Shown: positions 44,694 to 54,374, numbered from the stretch's first letter. The stretch is DNA of 64,000 nucleotides from Christensenella sp. UBA6880 (GCA_002449145.1 DKCG01000026.1:49092-113091); one strand, 5' to 3'. The notes: generated by a model not told the origin, from the sequence alone. Program-made: numbers and translations.

Positions 44694-45128
44694 ATGCAAA
44701 ACGAAACCTATATTAATCGAATTGTTGCAAAAAACTTCTTCAAATATAACCCGTCAAAGCAAACCGTGTCGGCAAAGCGCAAAATCGCGATATGTCTTGC
44801 CTCGCTGTTTATTGGCGCGATAAACGGACTATTCGGCGCGGGCGGCGGTATGCTCGCAGTGCCGTGCCTAACTTACGTTTGGGGACTCGACGAAAAGAGC
44901 GCGCACGCAACCGCAATCGCCGTGATACTGCCGCTGTGCCTCGTAAGTTCAATCGTGTACGCACTCAAAGGAAACTACGAGCCGAGCGTGATTCTGCCCA
45001 CCGTGATAGGCGTTACGATAGGCGGAATCGCAGGCGCGCTTTTGCTCAAAAAGATGTCAGCAAACGCCGTGTCGTTTCTCTTTTACTCGCTTATGACTTT
45101 TGCGGGATTCAAAATGATTTTTGACTGA
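44694..45128 (+). CDS. TauE/SafE family half-transporter A
   Basis: A protein of about 144 aa with three to four membrane helices and the TauE/SafE motif GAINGLFGAGGGMLAVPCL, then HATAIAVILPLCLVS. Typical TauE/SafE permeases are about 250 aa with two such halves; this gene supplies one half and the next gene the other. The start is unclear: ATG at 44694 is chosen, but TTG at 44646 is in frame and neither has a good ribosome site. Likely exports or imports small anions (sulfite, sulfonate or similar). Confidence 0.8.
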   Translation: MQNETYINRIVAKNFFKYNPSKQTVSAKRKIAICLASLFIGAINGLFGAGGGMLAVPCLTYVWGLDEKSAHATAIAVILPLCLVSSIVYALKGNYEPSVILPTVIGVTIGGIAGALLLKKMSANAVSFLFYSLMTFAGFKMIFD

Positions 45129-45192
45129 AAAAGCGTTTTATCGATAAAATTCAAGCGATAAAGTGTCGATTTTGTATTGATATGAGGTGAAT

Positions 45193-45570
45193 ATGCAGTT
45201 TATATATTTCATTTTGGCAGGGGTGTTGGGGGGTATACTCGCAGGTATGGGAATGGGTGGCGGAACGCTCACTTTGCCAATACTCGTGCTCGTTATGAAC
45301 GTTGCGCAACTCACCGCGCAATTCGCGAATCTAATCGCCTTTTTGCCGTCGGGAACCGCCGCGCTTTTCGTCCACGTCAAGAACGGTTTGGTGCGCAAAG
45401 AGAACTTGATTTATATGCTCGTTCCGTCGATAGTTGCCTGCGTAGGTTGCTCGTTTTTCGCAACGGAAGCGAACGGCGATTTGCTCAAAAAACTTTTCGG
45501 CGGATTTCTGGTGCTAGTGGCTGTGGTGTCTTTCGTTTCTAAAATTGCGAAAGAGTTTAAAAAATCATAA
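45193..45570 (+). CDS. TauE/SafE family half-transporter B
   Basis: A 125-aa membrane protein with AGVLGGILAGMGMGGGTLTLPIL, the same GxGGG signature as gene A, then NLIAFLPSGTAALFVHVKNG. ATG at 45193 follows TGAGGTGA. It starts 64 bp after gene A. The two would have to pair to build a full transporter. Confidence 0.85.
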   Translation: MQFIYFILAGVLGGILAGMGMGGGTLTLPILVLVMNVAQLTAQFANLIAFLPSGTAALFVHVKNGLVRKENLIYMLVPSIVACVGCSFFATEANGDLLKKLFGGFLVLVAVVSFVSKIAKEFKKS

Positions 45571-45675
45571 CAACCCCGTTTTTGATTTTTTTCGCACATA
45601 GGTTTAGTCGCTCAAAAATCTCTCGCAACACGCAAAATAGTAAGGAATTTCCTGAAAAAAATCAAAAATGGGGTA
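45571..45675. other. intergenic stretch with possible terminator
   Basis: AAAAAATCA at the end of gene B pairs with TGATTTTTT (about 45558-45592) across a 16-bp loop; the second arm ends in T residues. Nothing else recognised. Confidence 0.5.
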
Positions 45676-45704
45676 TTTACATTGTATGTTTTCTAATGTA
45701 TAAT
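45676..45704 (+). promoter_or_regulatory. promoter of the rnf operon
   Basis: TTTACA (45676-45681), 17 bp, TATAAT (45699-45704), 34 bp before the rnfC start. Confidence 0.8.
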
Positions 45705-45738
45705 TATGTCAATCTTAATTTATTAAGGACTTTTGTTT

Positions 45739-47043
45739 ATGACAATTCCGCTTAGAACTTTTCGCCGAGGCATTCATCCGCCTGCGAATAAGTTTACAAA
45801 AGACGCACCTCTCGAGCAGTTTCCGACGCCCGAGAGGGTCTTCATATCTTTGTCGCAGCATATAGGCGCGCCGGCAAAGCCTGTCGTTGCGGTCGGCGAC
45901 CACGTCGACGAAGGACAGTTGATAGGCGAGGCGAACGGCTTTGTTTCGGCAAACGTTTTTTCCTCCGTTTCGGGCATCGTCAAAAGCATTTGTACGCTTC
46001 CTACGGCAAACGGCGGCGAGGCACAACACGTGGAAATCGAAAACGATTATCTCTACACCAAGCGCACGCTTCCGCCCATTAAAAATCCGACCAAAGACGA
46101 CATTATCAAGCGCGTAAAAGACGCGGGTATCGTCGGTATGGGCGGCGCGACGTTCCCAACGCACGTCAAACTTATGCCGAAGGACAAAATCGACACGCTC
46201 ATCATAAACGGCGCGGAATGCGAGCCTTACATCACTTGCGACTATCGCTTGTTTATGGAAGAAGCGGACACGATTCTGAAGGGTACCGAACTTTTGCTCA
46301 CCGCACTCGGAATCGATCGCGCGTATATCGGTATCGAGGCAAACAAGCCGCTTGCAATCAAGCACCTTGCCGAAATCGTACCCGAAAACGTGGCGGTTAT
46401 GAGGCTCAAAGCAAAATATCCGCAAGGGGCGGAAAAACAACTCATTTACGCAACTACGCACAGAATCGTGCCTACGGGCGAGTTGCCCGCAAAGGTCGGC
46501 TGCGTGGTTTGCAACGCGCATACGGCGTACTCTATCGCAAAAGCGGTGTACGAGGGCGAGCCTTGCTACAAGCGCGCTATGACCGTTTCGGGCGGCGGCG
46601 TGAAAAAGATAGGCAACTTCTGGGTGCGCAACGGCGTGCAATATCAATACATCTACGACGTGTGCAGAGGCAACAAGAGCGAGGAAATTACGAGAAAGGT
46701 CGTAAGCGGCGGTCCTATGATGGGATTTGCTCAAGCGTCTTTGACCCCCGCTTGTACGAAAGGTTCGTCTTGTCTGCTGTTCATGACGGACAAGGAATTT
46801 AATATGAATCCGACCACGCCTTGCATAAGTTGCGGCAAGTGCATAATCAACTGCCCGATGTCGCTCGTGCCCAGAGAAATCGAAAAAGCAATCGAAAAAG
46901 ACGATGTCGAAACCACTTTCAAAATGGGCGTGCTAAACTGCATAGAGTGCGGCGCATGTTCGTATTCGTGCCCGGCAAAGAGACCGCTCGTTCAAGCGAT
47001 GCGTCTTGCCAAAAAAGAAATCAAAACGAGGGGGATAAAGTGA
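45739..47043 (+). CDS. rnfC: Rnf complex subunit C (NADH-binding, Fe-S)
   Basis: A 434-aa peripheral subunit that passes electrons between NAD and the membrane. Quinone-oxidoreductase-like Rossmann region with GMGGATFPTHVKL and INGAECEPYITCDYR, and two [4Fe-4S] sites, CISCGKCIINCPM and CIECGACSYSCPAKRP near the C-terminus. ATG at 45739 chosen over an in-frame TTG 6 bp upstream. First of six genes (C-D-G-E-A-B) encoding the ferredoxin:NAD oxidoreductase that pumps Na+ or H+. Confidence 0.95.
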   Translation: MTIPLRTFRRGIHPPANKFTKDAPLEQFPTPERVFISLSQHIGAPAKPVVAVGDHVDEGQLIGEANGFVSANVFSSVSGIVKSICTLPTANGGEAQHVEIENDYLYTKRTLPPIKNPTKDDIIKRVKDAGIVGMGGATFPTHVKLMPKDKIDTLIINGAECEPYITCDYRLFMEEADTILKGTELLLTALGIDRAYIGIEANKPLAIKHLAEIVPENVAVMRLKAKYPQGAEKQLIYATTHRIVPTGELPAKVGCVVCNAHTAYSIAKAVYEGEPCYKRAMTVSGGGVKKIGNFWVRNGVQYQYIYDVCRGNKSEEITRKVVSGGPMMGFAQASLTPACTKGSSCLLFMTDKEFNMNPTTPCISCGKCIINCPMSLVPREIEKAIEKDDVETTFKMGVLNCIECGACSYSCPAKRPLVQAMRLAKKEIKTRGIK

Positions 47044-47044
47044 T

Positions 47045-48121
47045 ATGCCAAAATACATAGTTTCTTCGTCCCCGCATATATCCACCACGTTCACGACGAG
47101 AAAGATGATGCTCGACGTCATCGTCGCGCTTATTCCCGCAACGATTGCAAGCGTATTGCTGTACGGGTTCTATCCGCTTTGCATGATGGTGCTTTGCGTC
47201 GGTACTTGCGTGTTTTCGGAATGGCTTTTCAACGTGATAGGCAAACGCTTCCAAAGCGTGGGCGACTTGTCGGCGGTAGTGACGGGTATGATACTCTCGC
47301 TCAACCTGCCGCCCGTCGTTCCGTTTTACGTTCCCATCGTCGGCGGATTCTTTGCGATAGTCATCGTAAAAATGCTTTTCGGCGGAATCGGCAAAAACTT
47401 TGCAAACCCCGCAATCACGGCGCGTATATTCTTAGTCCTTTGCTGGACGGGCGTTATGACCAGTTTCGTTTCGCCCATTACGCTTGATAACGGCGCAAAT
47501 CTGTTCTCGTTCTTCGGCCACGCGGTAGACATCGACATAAGCGCGATAACGAGCGCAACCCCGATGGCAGGCGTAAAAGGTTCTGTTTCGGCAGGCACGA
47601 ATCCCGCGCAAGGACTCAACGCACTCGATATGTTCTTGGGAAGAATAGGCGGAAGCGCAGGCGAGGTCAGCACCCTGGCAATCCTCATCGGCGGCGTGTA
47701 TCTGCTTATCCGCAGAGTTATAGACTGGCGTATTCCCGCGCTCTATATCGGCTCGGTGGTCGTGTTCACGGCGATTTTCTTCGCAAACACTGGCTACGTC
47801 GGCGAATACATCTGGACGTACCTTCTCGGCGGCGGTCTTATGTTCGGCGCGTTCTTTATGGCAACCGACTACGCCACGTCCCCGAAATCTTGTCTCGCAG
47901 TCGTGATTTACGGCGTGGGACTGGGATTCTTGACGGTTATATTCAGAAAATACAGCACGATGAACGAGGGCGTGTCCTTTGCGATTCTGCTTATGAACAT
48001 TCTCACACCGCTTCTTGACAAGATTATGCCGAGAGTGTTCGGCGCACCGAAGAAACTCAACGTCGCAACTCGCGTCAAGAGCAAAAACAAAGAAGCATTG
48101 GAAGGGGGCAAAAATGACTGA
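47045..48121 (+). CDS. rnfD: Rnf complex subunit D
   Basis: A 358-aa membrane subunit with about 9-10 helices. The covalent FMN site is visible as ISAITSATPMAG (Thr in the SATP string). It starts one base after the rnfC stop. With RnfE and RnfA it forms the ion-translocating core. Confidence 0.94.
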   Translation: MPKYIVSSSPHISTTFTTRKMMLDVIVALIPATIASVLLYGFYPLCMMVLCVGTCVFSEWLFNVIGKRFQSVGDLSAVVTGMILSLNLPPVVPFYVPIVGGFFAIVIVKMLFGGIGKNFANPAITARIFLVLCWTGVMTSFVSPITLDNGANLFSFFGHAVDIDISAITSATPMAGVKGSVSAGTNPAQGLNALDMFLGRIGGSAGEVSTLAILIGGVYLLIRRVIDWRIPALYIGSVVVFTAIFFANTGYVGEYIWTYLLGGGLMFGAFFMATDYATSPKSCLAVVIYGVGLGFLTVIFRKYSTMNEGVSFAILLMNILTPLLDKIMPRVFGAPKKLNVATRVKSKNKEALEGGKND

Positions 48122-48902
48122 CGAATTGTTGAAAAATGCCTCAATTTCAGACGAGGAAACAAATAAAACCGTAGGCGAGGGTGCGGTCGAAAACGCCGCA
48201 ACCGAAAATGCGGAGAACGAAAATACCGTGACGGAAAACGCCGTAGCCGAAAATAACGCAACCGAAAAGAAAGCGGAAAGCACTCAATCGGTCGAAAATG
48301 ATAGCTCGAAAGGCAAAAAGAAGTTCAAACTCGGCGACGTCGCAAAATGCACCATCGTGCTTACCGTAATCGCGCTTGTGGCGGGACTTTTGCTCGGCAT
48401 AGTCAACTGGGTGACCTACGTTGACCCCGACGGCGTTATCGCGGAAAAATGCACGACGCAATTCGGCTCGGAAACGTCGGTAAAGGACGAAAAACTCGCC
48501 TCGTACGACTACGACAAAAACAACTATATCGAATCTTGCTTCGTTGCCAAAAACGGCGAGGAAATCGTCGGATATTGCTACTATGCGGTAGGCGGCGGCG
48601 CAAAAGACGGCTCAATCGAGTTGCTCGTGTTTATTGACAAGGACGGTATAATAAAAGAAATCACCGTCTACGAGCAAGGCGAAACCGCAGGTTACTTCGA
48701 TAAGGTCGAAAAAGCGAACAAGTCAAAATACGTCGGCTTGAACGCAAAAACCATAAAGAAACTCGAACTTGTCAAAAACAAATCCGAACTCGAAGAAGGC
48801 GAGATTAGCGCAGTGAGTTCGGCAACGTACACTTCGACGGGCTACCACAATGCGGTGGCGGCGGCAGTGTATGCGTACAGAACGTATATAAGCGAGGCGT
48901 GA
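48114..48902 (+). CDS. rnfG: Rnf complex subunit G with an Asn/Glu-rich N-terminal extension
   Basis: A 262-aa subunit. The usual part starts with a membrane helix (about 79-99) and contains the covalent-FMN motif as SSATYTST near residue 226. What is odd is the first ~68 residues, a low-complexity acidic stretch built of repeats such as AVENAATENAENENTV and AENNATEKKAE, which would lie in the cytoplasm; RnfG normally begins a few residues before its helix. The ATG at 48114 follows GAAGGGGG and overlaps rnfD by 8 bp, so this start is well supported. Confidence 0.92.
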   Translation: MTDELLKNASISDEETNKTVGEGAVENAATENAENENTVTENAVAENNATEKKAESTQSVENDSSKGKKKFKLGDVAKCTIVLTVIALVAGLLLGIVNWVTYVDPDGVIAEKCTTQFGSETSVKDEKLASYDYDKNNYIESCFVAKNGEEIVGYCYYAVGGGAKDGSIELLVFIDKDGIIKEITVYEQGETAGYFDKVEKANKSKYVGLNAKTIKKLELVKNKSELEEGEISAVSSATYTSTGYHNAVAAAVYAYRTYISEA

Positions 48903-48903
48903 T

Positions 48904-49620
48904 ATGAAAGGAAATTCGAAACTTCAAATCGTATCAAACGGCATATTCGCGCAAAACCCGACGTTCAGACTCGTTTTGGGTATGTGTCCGACGCTCGCAA
49001 TCACCACAAGCGCGTTCAACGGCTTGGGTATGGGACTTGCGGCGACGCTCATTCTCATTTGCTCGAACGCTCTCGTATCCCTTTTGAGAAAGGTCATTCC
49101 CGACAAGGTGCGTATCCCCGCGTACGTTCTCATCATCGCAACGTTCGTCACCTTGCTCGAAATGATACTCAAAAAGTTCATTCCCACGCTGTATAGCGCG
49201 CTCGGCATTTACTTGCCGCTGATAGTCGTCAACTGCATCATTCTTGCAAGAGCGGAAGCGTTTGCAAGTTCCAACAAAGTGGGCGACAGCATTCTCGACG
49301 GTCTTGGAATGGGACTCGGCTTCACGCTCGCGCTGACTTGCTTGGGATTCGTGAGAGAACTCATAGGCAGCGGAACGATATTCGCAGGTTCGCTCGGCTC
49401 GCTCACGTTCGGCATTTCGCTCGGTGCGGCGAGAGATTATTCGCTTGCGTTCTTCGTTCTTCCCGCGGGCGGATTTTTGACCCTCGGTCTTGCAATGGCA
49501 CTCGTCAACTGGGTGAGCGACCAAAAGAGCAAAAAGAAACAACTCGAAGCGGAAAGAGCCGCACAGAATATCGAAAACGCGAAATCCGCGCTCGAACAAA
49601 AAGAGGGGGGCGTTGACTGA
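48904..49620 (+). CDS. rnfE: Rnf complex subunit E
   Basis: A 238-aa membrane subunit with six helices; opening NGIFAQNPTFRLVLGMCPTLAITTSA and GLGMGLGFTLALTCLGFVRELIGSG are typical. A charged C-terminal tail (DQKSKKKQLEAERAAQNIENAKSALEQKEGG, quoted only in part) extends about 30 residues into the cytoplasm. It overlaps rnfA by one base (TGATG). Confidence 0.94.
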   Translation: MKGNSKLQIVSNGIFAQNPTFRLVLGMCPTLAITTSAFNGLGMGLAATLILICSNALVSLLRKVIPDKVRIPAYVLIIATFVTLLEMILKKFIPTLYSALGIYLPLIVVNCIILARAEAFASSNKVGDSILDGLGMGLGFTLALTCLGFVRELIGSGTIFAGSLGSLTFGISLGAARDYSLAFFVLPAGGFLTLGLAMALVNWVSDQKSKKKQLEAERAAQNIENAKSALEQKEGGVD

Positions 49621-50237
49621 TGGAATACTTCTTGCTTATAATCGGCGCAATGTTCGTCAACAACTTCGTGCTTAGTCAGTTTCTCGGCATATGCCCCTTC
49701 CTCGGCGTTTCCAAAAAGACGGACACGGCTCTCGGAATGGGACTTGCCGTCACGTTCGTTATGGGCGTTGCAAGCGTCATAACGTGGTGCGTGCAAAAAG
49801 CGCTCGTTGCGCTCGGCGTAGAGTATTTGCAAACGATTGCGTTCATTCTCGTCATCGCCGCGCTCGTACAACTCATCGAAATGGTGCTCAAAAAGTATAT
49901 GCCTGCGCTTTACAGTGCGCTCGGCGTGTATTTGCCCCTCATAACGACCAACTGCGCCGTTCTCGGCGTTGCGATTCTCAACATAGACACGTACGGCGTT
50001 GCAAGCGGCACAAGTCTGCTTCAATCCTTCCTCAACGGCACGTTCAGCGGCGTGGGCTTCCTCATCGCGATTATGCTTCTTGCAGGCGTGCGCGAAAAAA
50101 TGGATTTGGACGCCGTTCCCAAGCCGTTCAGAGGCTTCCCGATAACTCTTATATCGGCAAGCATACTCAGTATGGCGTTCGTCGCGTTCAGCGGACTCAT
50201 TTCAACGTCCGGCGCGGTCAGCCTTGTGTTTCCTTGA
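49620..50237 (+). CDS. rnfA: Rnf complex subunit A
   Basis: A 205-aa membrane subunit with six helices, opening LLIIGAMFVNNFVLSQFLGICPFLGVSKK, including the conserved cysteine-bearing NNFVLSQFLGICPF segment that holds a membrane-embedded cluster with RnfE. It lies between rnfE and rnfB with coupled translation. Confidence 0.95.
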   Translation: MEYFLLIIGAMFVNNFVLSQFLGICPFLGVSKKTDTALGMGLAVTFVMGVASVITWCVQKALVALGVEYLQTIAFILVIAALVQLIEMVLKKYMPALYSALGVYLPLITTNCAVLGVAILNIDTYGVASGTSLLQSFLNGTFSGVGFLIAIMLLAGVREKMDLDAVPKPFRGFPITLISASILSMAFVAFSGLISTSGAVSLVFP

Positions 50238-50250
50238 GAGGTGATGAGAT

Positions 50251-51078
50251 ATGCTTAATTTGATTTCGGCTGTAAATCCGATGACGATATTATATTCGAC
50301 GCTCGTATTGCTCGTGCTTGCGCTCGTATTCGGCGTGACGCTTGCGGTGCTCGGCAAAAAACTCGCCGTCCACGAGGATGAACGCATAAAACAAGTGCGC
50401 GAAAAACTTTCGGGCGCAAACTGCGGCGCTTGCGGTTATGCAGGTTGCGACGCTTTTGCAAAAGCGATTGTCGAAGGTAAGGCGGACATCAACGCTTGCG
50501 CCGCCACGTCTGCGGAAAACAAAAAAGCCATTGCGGACATTATGGGACAAAGCATAAATGCCGAAGAAACCATGATAATCGTCGCTTGCAGAGGCGGAAA
50601 ATACGCCGCAGACAAGTACGAATATATGGGCTACGGAAACTGCAGAAGTATGGAACTTCTCGGCGGCGGCAGAAAGCAATGCAAATGGGGTTGCCTGGGT
50701 ATGGGTTCGTGCGTGGACGCTTGCCCGTTCAGCGCAATGAAAGTCGGCGACGACGGCTATGCGGAAGTGAACAGGGAAAAGTGCGTGGCGTGCGGAAGAT
50801 GCATCAACGCTTGCCCGAAAAAACTCGTAAAGAGAGTGCCCGCAACCGCAAAATACTACGTTGCTTGCTCAAACTGCTTGCGCGGCGCAAAAGACGTTCG
50901 CGCGGTATGCACGGTGGGTTGCCTCGGTTGCGGTCTTTGCGCAAAGGTGTGTCCGAACGGCGCGATAACTCTCCAAAACAACCTTGCGGTTATCGACTAC
51001 TCGAAGTGCACGGGTTGCGGAATCTGCGCTTCGAAATGTCCCTCTAAGTGCATTTTGGAAACAAACAAAGAAAAATAA
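50251..51078 (+). CDS. rnfB: Rnf complex subunit B (ferredoxin-accepting, multi Fe-S)
   Basis: A 275-aa subunit with one N-terminal membrane helix, a four-cysteine domain NCGACGYAGCDAFAKAI, then CKWGCLGMGSCVDACPF, CVACGRCINACPKK, CSNCLRG with CTVGCLGCGLCAKVCPN, and CTGCGICASKCPSKC. It takes electrons from reduced ferredoxin. AGAGGTGATGAGAT precedes its start. Last gene of the operon. Confidence 0.95.
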   Translation: MLNLISAVNPMTILYSTLVLLVLALVFGVTLAVLGKKLAVHEDERIKQVREKLSGANCGACGYAGCDAFAKAIVEGKADINACAATSAENKKAIADIMGQSINAEETMIIVACRGGKYAADKYEYMGYGNCRSMELLGGGRKQCKWGCLGMGSCVDACPFSAMKVGDDGYAEVNREKCVACGRCINACPKKLVKRVPATAKYYVACSNCLRGAKDVRAVCTVGCLGCGLCAKVCPNGAITLQNNLAVIDYSKCTGCGICASKCPSKCILETNKEK

Positions 51079-51223
51079 TCGATTTGCAAAATGCAAATCT
51101 CGGCAAATAAAGCGTACTTAATTCGATTGAAAATCGAAAGACTGGAATAAGCGGGAAAACTAGAAATAAAGAATCGAACAATCGTCCTCAAAAGGGCACG
51201 GCGAAAGCCGTTAGGAGAATTAT

Positions 51224-52744
51224 ATGGAAAAAATAGCGATTATCGACATTGGCTCAAACTCTGCAAGACTCGTGCTGGTCAACGTTCTGGACGGAGGCTA
51301 CTTCGTGGTTTTCGACGAACTCAAAGAAACCGTGCGACTCGGACAAGATATGGACTGGGACGGCTTCATCAAGCCGCAGCGCATTGCGCAGACGATAAAA
51401 ACGCTAACTATGTTCCGTCGTCTCTGCGACGCAAACAAGGTTGACAAAATCTTTGCGTACGCGACGGCGGCTGTCAGACGCGCCAAAAACCAAAAGAGTT
51501 TCCTTGACGAAGTCGCAATGACTTGCGGTATCAAAATCAAGGTGCTTTCCCCCGAAGAGCAGGCTATGCTCGTCTATCAGGGCGTAATCAACTCTATGGA
51601 CATTCCCAAAGGCTTGATTATGGAAATGGGCGGCGGCTCGACCAACCTCATTTATTACAACAGAAGAAATCTCGTCCACTTCGATACGTTGCCTTTCGGC
51701 GCGGTCACGCTTACGGATCTGTTCAAAAACGACAGTTCCTCGCCGCAGGAAAGAGCGAAAAAAATCGAGGACTTCATCGGCGAACAACTCGAAAAAATCA
51801 CTTGGCTCGACAGTGTAGAACCCGATACGGCGTTCGTCGGCGTGGGCGGAAGTTTCAGAAATCTCGGCAGAATCAGCAGACTTATCAAGAAATATCCGTT
51901 CAATATGACGCACAACTACGAGTTGCCCGTCACCGAGTTCGAGGGTATCTACAACACCATAAAGAAACTCGACCTCAACAGCACTATGAAGATAAAGGGA
52001 CTTTCGAGCGGTCGCGCGGATATATTCCCGAGCGCGCTTGCCGTTATGAAAGCGGTGCTTTCTCGCTTCGAGTTTTCAAAAATCACAATCAGCGGTTGCG
52101 GCTTGAGAGAAGGCGCAATGTTCCGTTATGCCGTCCCCGGTATCAACGAAAGACCGCTTTCGGACGTTTTGGGCCATTCCATTTACACGCAAATGAAGTA
52201 TCACGACCTCAACATTGCGCACGCCGAACACGTCTACAACCTTTCGATACAACTCTTCAAGCAACTCAAAGTGCTTCACAAAATGCCCAGAGTTTACGTC
52301 AGAGTGCTTAAAATCGCCGCGCTTTTGCACGACAGCGGTATGAGAATCAAGTTCTACAACCATCAACTTCACTCGGCGTACATCATTCTCAACAGCAACC
52401 TCTACGGCGTACCGCACAAGGACATCGTCGTGGCGGCGTTCGTTGCGGCGGGCCACAGAAAAGCCGAAAACGCGCGCGACGAAATCATCAAATACAAGGA
52501 TATGCTCACGCAAGAGGACGTTGACGCAATCAGAAAACTCAGCGTGATATTGCGCATCGCAGAGAGTTTCGACAGAAGCCAAAGCGGCGTAGTCACCGGT
52601 ATCAACTGCGACGTTCTCGGCGACAGCGTAATCGTCAAAACCGAGTGCGAAAACGGCGGCGACTGCACGCTCGAAGTCAAGGACGCTATGGGCGCGGCGG
52701 CAGAGTTCAAGGCGGCGTACGGCAAGAACCTCGAAATTCTGTAA
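51224..52744 (+). CDS. Ppx/GppA phosphatase with C-terminal HD domain
   Basis: A 506-aa enzyme. The N-terminal actin-like domain has IDIGSNSARLVLV (residues 5-17), YATAAVRRAKN, MEMGGGSTNLIYY and GVGGSFRNLG; the C-terminal part (about 310-480) is HD-like with ALLHDSGMRIKFYNHQLHSAYI. It hydrolyses polyphosphate or pppGpp to tune phosphate and stringent-response pools. It heads a set of cell-cycle genes; GGAG site at 51211. Confidence 0.9.
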   Translation: MEKIAIIDIGSNSARLVLVNVLDGGYFVVFDELKETVRLGQDMDWDGFIKPQRIAQTIKTLTMFRRLCDANKVDKIFAYATAAVRRAKNQKSFLDEVAMTCGIKIKVLSPEEQAMLVYQGVINSMDIPKGLIMEMGGGSTNLIYYNRRNLVHFDTLPFGAVTLTDLFKNDSSSPQERAKKIEDFIGEQLEKITWLDSVEPDTAFVGVGGSFRNLGRISRLIKKYPFNMTHNYELPVTEFEGIYNTIKKLDLNSTMKIKGLSSGRADIFPSALAVMKAVLSRFEFSKITISGCGLREGAMFRYAVPGINERPLSDVLGHSIYTQMKYHDLNIAHAEHVYNLSIQLFKQLKVLHKMPRVYVRVLKIAALLHDSGMRIKFYNHQLHSAYIILNSNLYGVPHKDIVVAAFVAAGHRKAENARDEIIKYKDMLTQEDVDAIRKLSVILRIAESFDRSQSGVVTGINCDVLGDSVIVKTECENGGDCTLEVKDAMGAAAEFKAAYGKNLEIL

Positions 52745-52807
52745 TCGGAATATCGATTGCAAATACCAAAGCGAACGATTAGAAAATCTAATCAAAATCG
52801 ACACGAA

Positions 52808-53401
52808 ATGAACAAGTTTTCAAATAACGTGATTCTCGCCTCGTCCTCGCCTCGCCGCAAGGAAATTCTTGCGGATATGGGCGTAAAATACGAGGTTATT
52901 CCCGCAAATATAGACGAGAGCGAGATAAAATCCCGTTTTCCGTTCTTGCTCGTCAAGAAACTTGCAAAAGCAAAGGCGGAACATATCGCAAAAGAGCATA
53001 GAAGCGACACGGTCATCGCGGCGGACACAATCGTCGTGCTTGACGGAAAAGTGTACGGCAAACCGCACGACAGAACGCACGCTTTCGATATGATAAAGCA
53101 ACTCAACGGACGCACGCACACCGTGTATACGGGCGTTTGCGTGACGTGCGAGGGCAAAAAGGTCGTGGCTTGCGTCAAATCGCTCGTCACTTTCAAAACC
53201 CTCACCGACGATCGGATTTATGCGTATATCGACGACTGCAAGCCGTTCGACAAAGCGGGTGCATACGGGATTCAGGACAAAAGAATCGTGGAAAAATACA
53301 GCGGCAGTTACTCTAACATAATGGGGCTGCCCAAAGAAAAACTCGGCGACATTCTCGTTCGAGTCGGAGTTATCAATGGCAACAATAGAACTATCGATTG
53401 A
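52808..53401 (+). CDS. maf: Maf-type nucleoside triphosphate pyrophosphatase
   Basis: A 197-aa enzyme that cleaves non-canonical NTPs (house-cleaning) and is linked to septum control. Motifs LASSSPRRKEIL, the ESEIK region, AADTIVVLDGKVYGKPHD and KAGAYGIQDK. ATG at 52808 chosen; an upstream in-frame codon lacks support. Its end overlaps the MreB-like gene by 26 bp, mirroring the classical maf-mreB arrangement. Confidence 0.93.
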   Translation: MNKFSNNVILASSSPRRKEILADMGVKYEVIPANIDESEIKSRFPFLLVKKLAKAKAEHIAKEHRSDTVIAADTIVVLDGKVYGKPHDRTHAFDMIKQLNGRTHTVYTGVCVTCEGKKVVACVKSLVTFKTLTDDRIYAYIDDCKPFDKAGAYGIQDKRIVEKYSGSYSNIMGLPKEKLGDILVRVGVINGNNRTID

Positions 53402-54374
53402 CCTCGGAAGCAAGTTTATCACCATCTATCAAAAGGGCATAGGTCTCGTTTTGCGCGAGCCTGCAATCGCCATTGCGACCAAATCGCGCAACCGTCTCGA
53501 AATCCGCGACGCGGGGTACAGAGCGGAAAGCGTTATGACGGGTTCGCTCGGCGGCGCAAGAGTCATCGCGCCCATCAAGGAAGGCATAATCGTAGACGAA
53601 GAAATGGCGACTATGCTTCTTCATTACTTCCTCAAAAAGATTATCCCCGAAGGCATTTTTATGCCTAGAATCAAAGCCATCGTGTCCATTTGCGAATCCT
53701 CGTCGGGTTCGGACAGACGTGCGGTGGAAAAGTGCTGCATAAAGGCGGGCATAAAGGAAGTCACGCTCGTGGAATCGGGTTTGAGCCTTCTTGCCTACAC
53801 CAACAGCATAGGCGGTCTTTTCGTTGACATCGGCGGCGGCAAAACCGAAATATCCGCAGTCACCAATCACGGCATTGCGACGGGTTGCTCGGTCAATATC
53901 GCAGGCGACGCGTTCAACAACGCAATCATAGATAGCCTTTATATGAATTACGGCGTAAAGGTGGGCGAATTTACAATCGAGAATCTCAAAAAATCCGCGC
54001 TTTCTTTCTACGTCAACGACGAGGGCAGTTACGCCGTCAGCGGCGGCAGTGCGGACGGTTCGCCTCGTTCGCTCTACGTCACCGCAGAGCAAATGCGCGA
54101 CGCCGTGATTCCGCTTGTGGACGACATCATCGAAGTCATAATGTCCGTCCTCAACCAAACGCCGCCCGAACTTTCCGCAGAGATACTTCGAAAAGGCATT
54201 TTCGTATCCGGCGGCTCGCTTCACATTCCGGGACTTATCGACTATCTCGAACAAGCGCTTGAACTTCCCGTCACGCCGCTCAAAGACATCGAGAACGCGA
54301 TTGCAATCGGCGGCGCGAGATTCTTCGACGAAAAGAATCTGCTGTCTGATATGTTGGGGGTCAAATTGTATTAA
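53376..54374 (+). CDS. mreB: MreB/Mbl-like actin homologue
   Basis: A 332-aa bacterial actin. Phosphate-1 loop IDLGSKFITIYQKG (residues 8-21), phosphate-2 VDIGGGKTEISAV, and adenosine loop VSGGSLHIPGLIDYL. Divergent from standard MreB in the N-terminal third (DLGSKFITI rather than DLGTANTLV), so it may be a paralogue. No mreC or mreD follows; the stop codon begins the third palindromic repeat. Directs wall synthesis or another filament function. Confidence 0.82.
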   Translation: MATIELSIDLGSKFITIYQKGIGLVLREPAIAIATKSRNRLEIRDAGYRAESVMTGSLGGARVIAPIKEGIIVDEEMATMLLHYFLKKIIPEGIFMPRIKAIVSICESSSGSDRRAVEKCCIKAGIKEVTLVESGLSLLAYTNSIGGLFVDIGGGKTEISAVTNHGIATGCSVNIAGDAFNNAIIDSLYMNYGVKVGEFTIENLKKSALSFYVNDEGSYAVSGGSADGSPRSLYVTAEQMRDAVIPLVDDIIEVIMSVLNQTPPELSAEILRKGIFVSGGSLHIPGLIDYLEQALELPVTPLKDIENAIAIGGARFFDEKNLLSDMLGVKLY

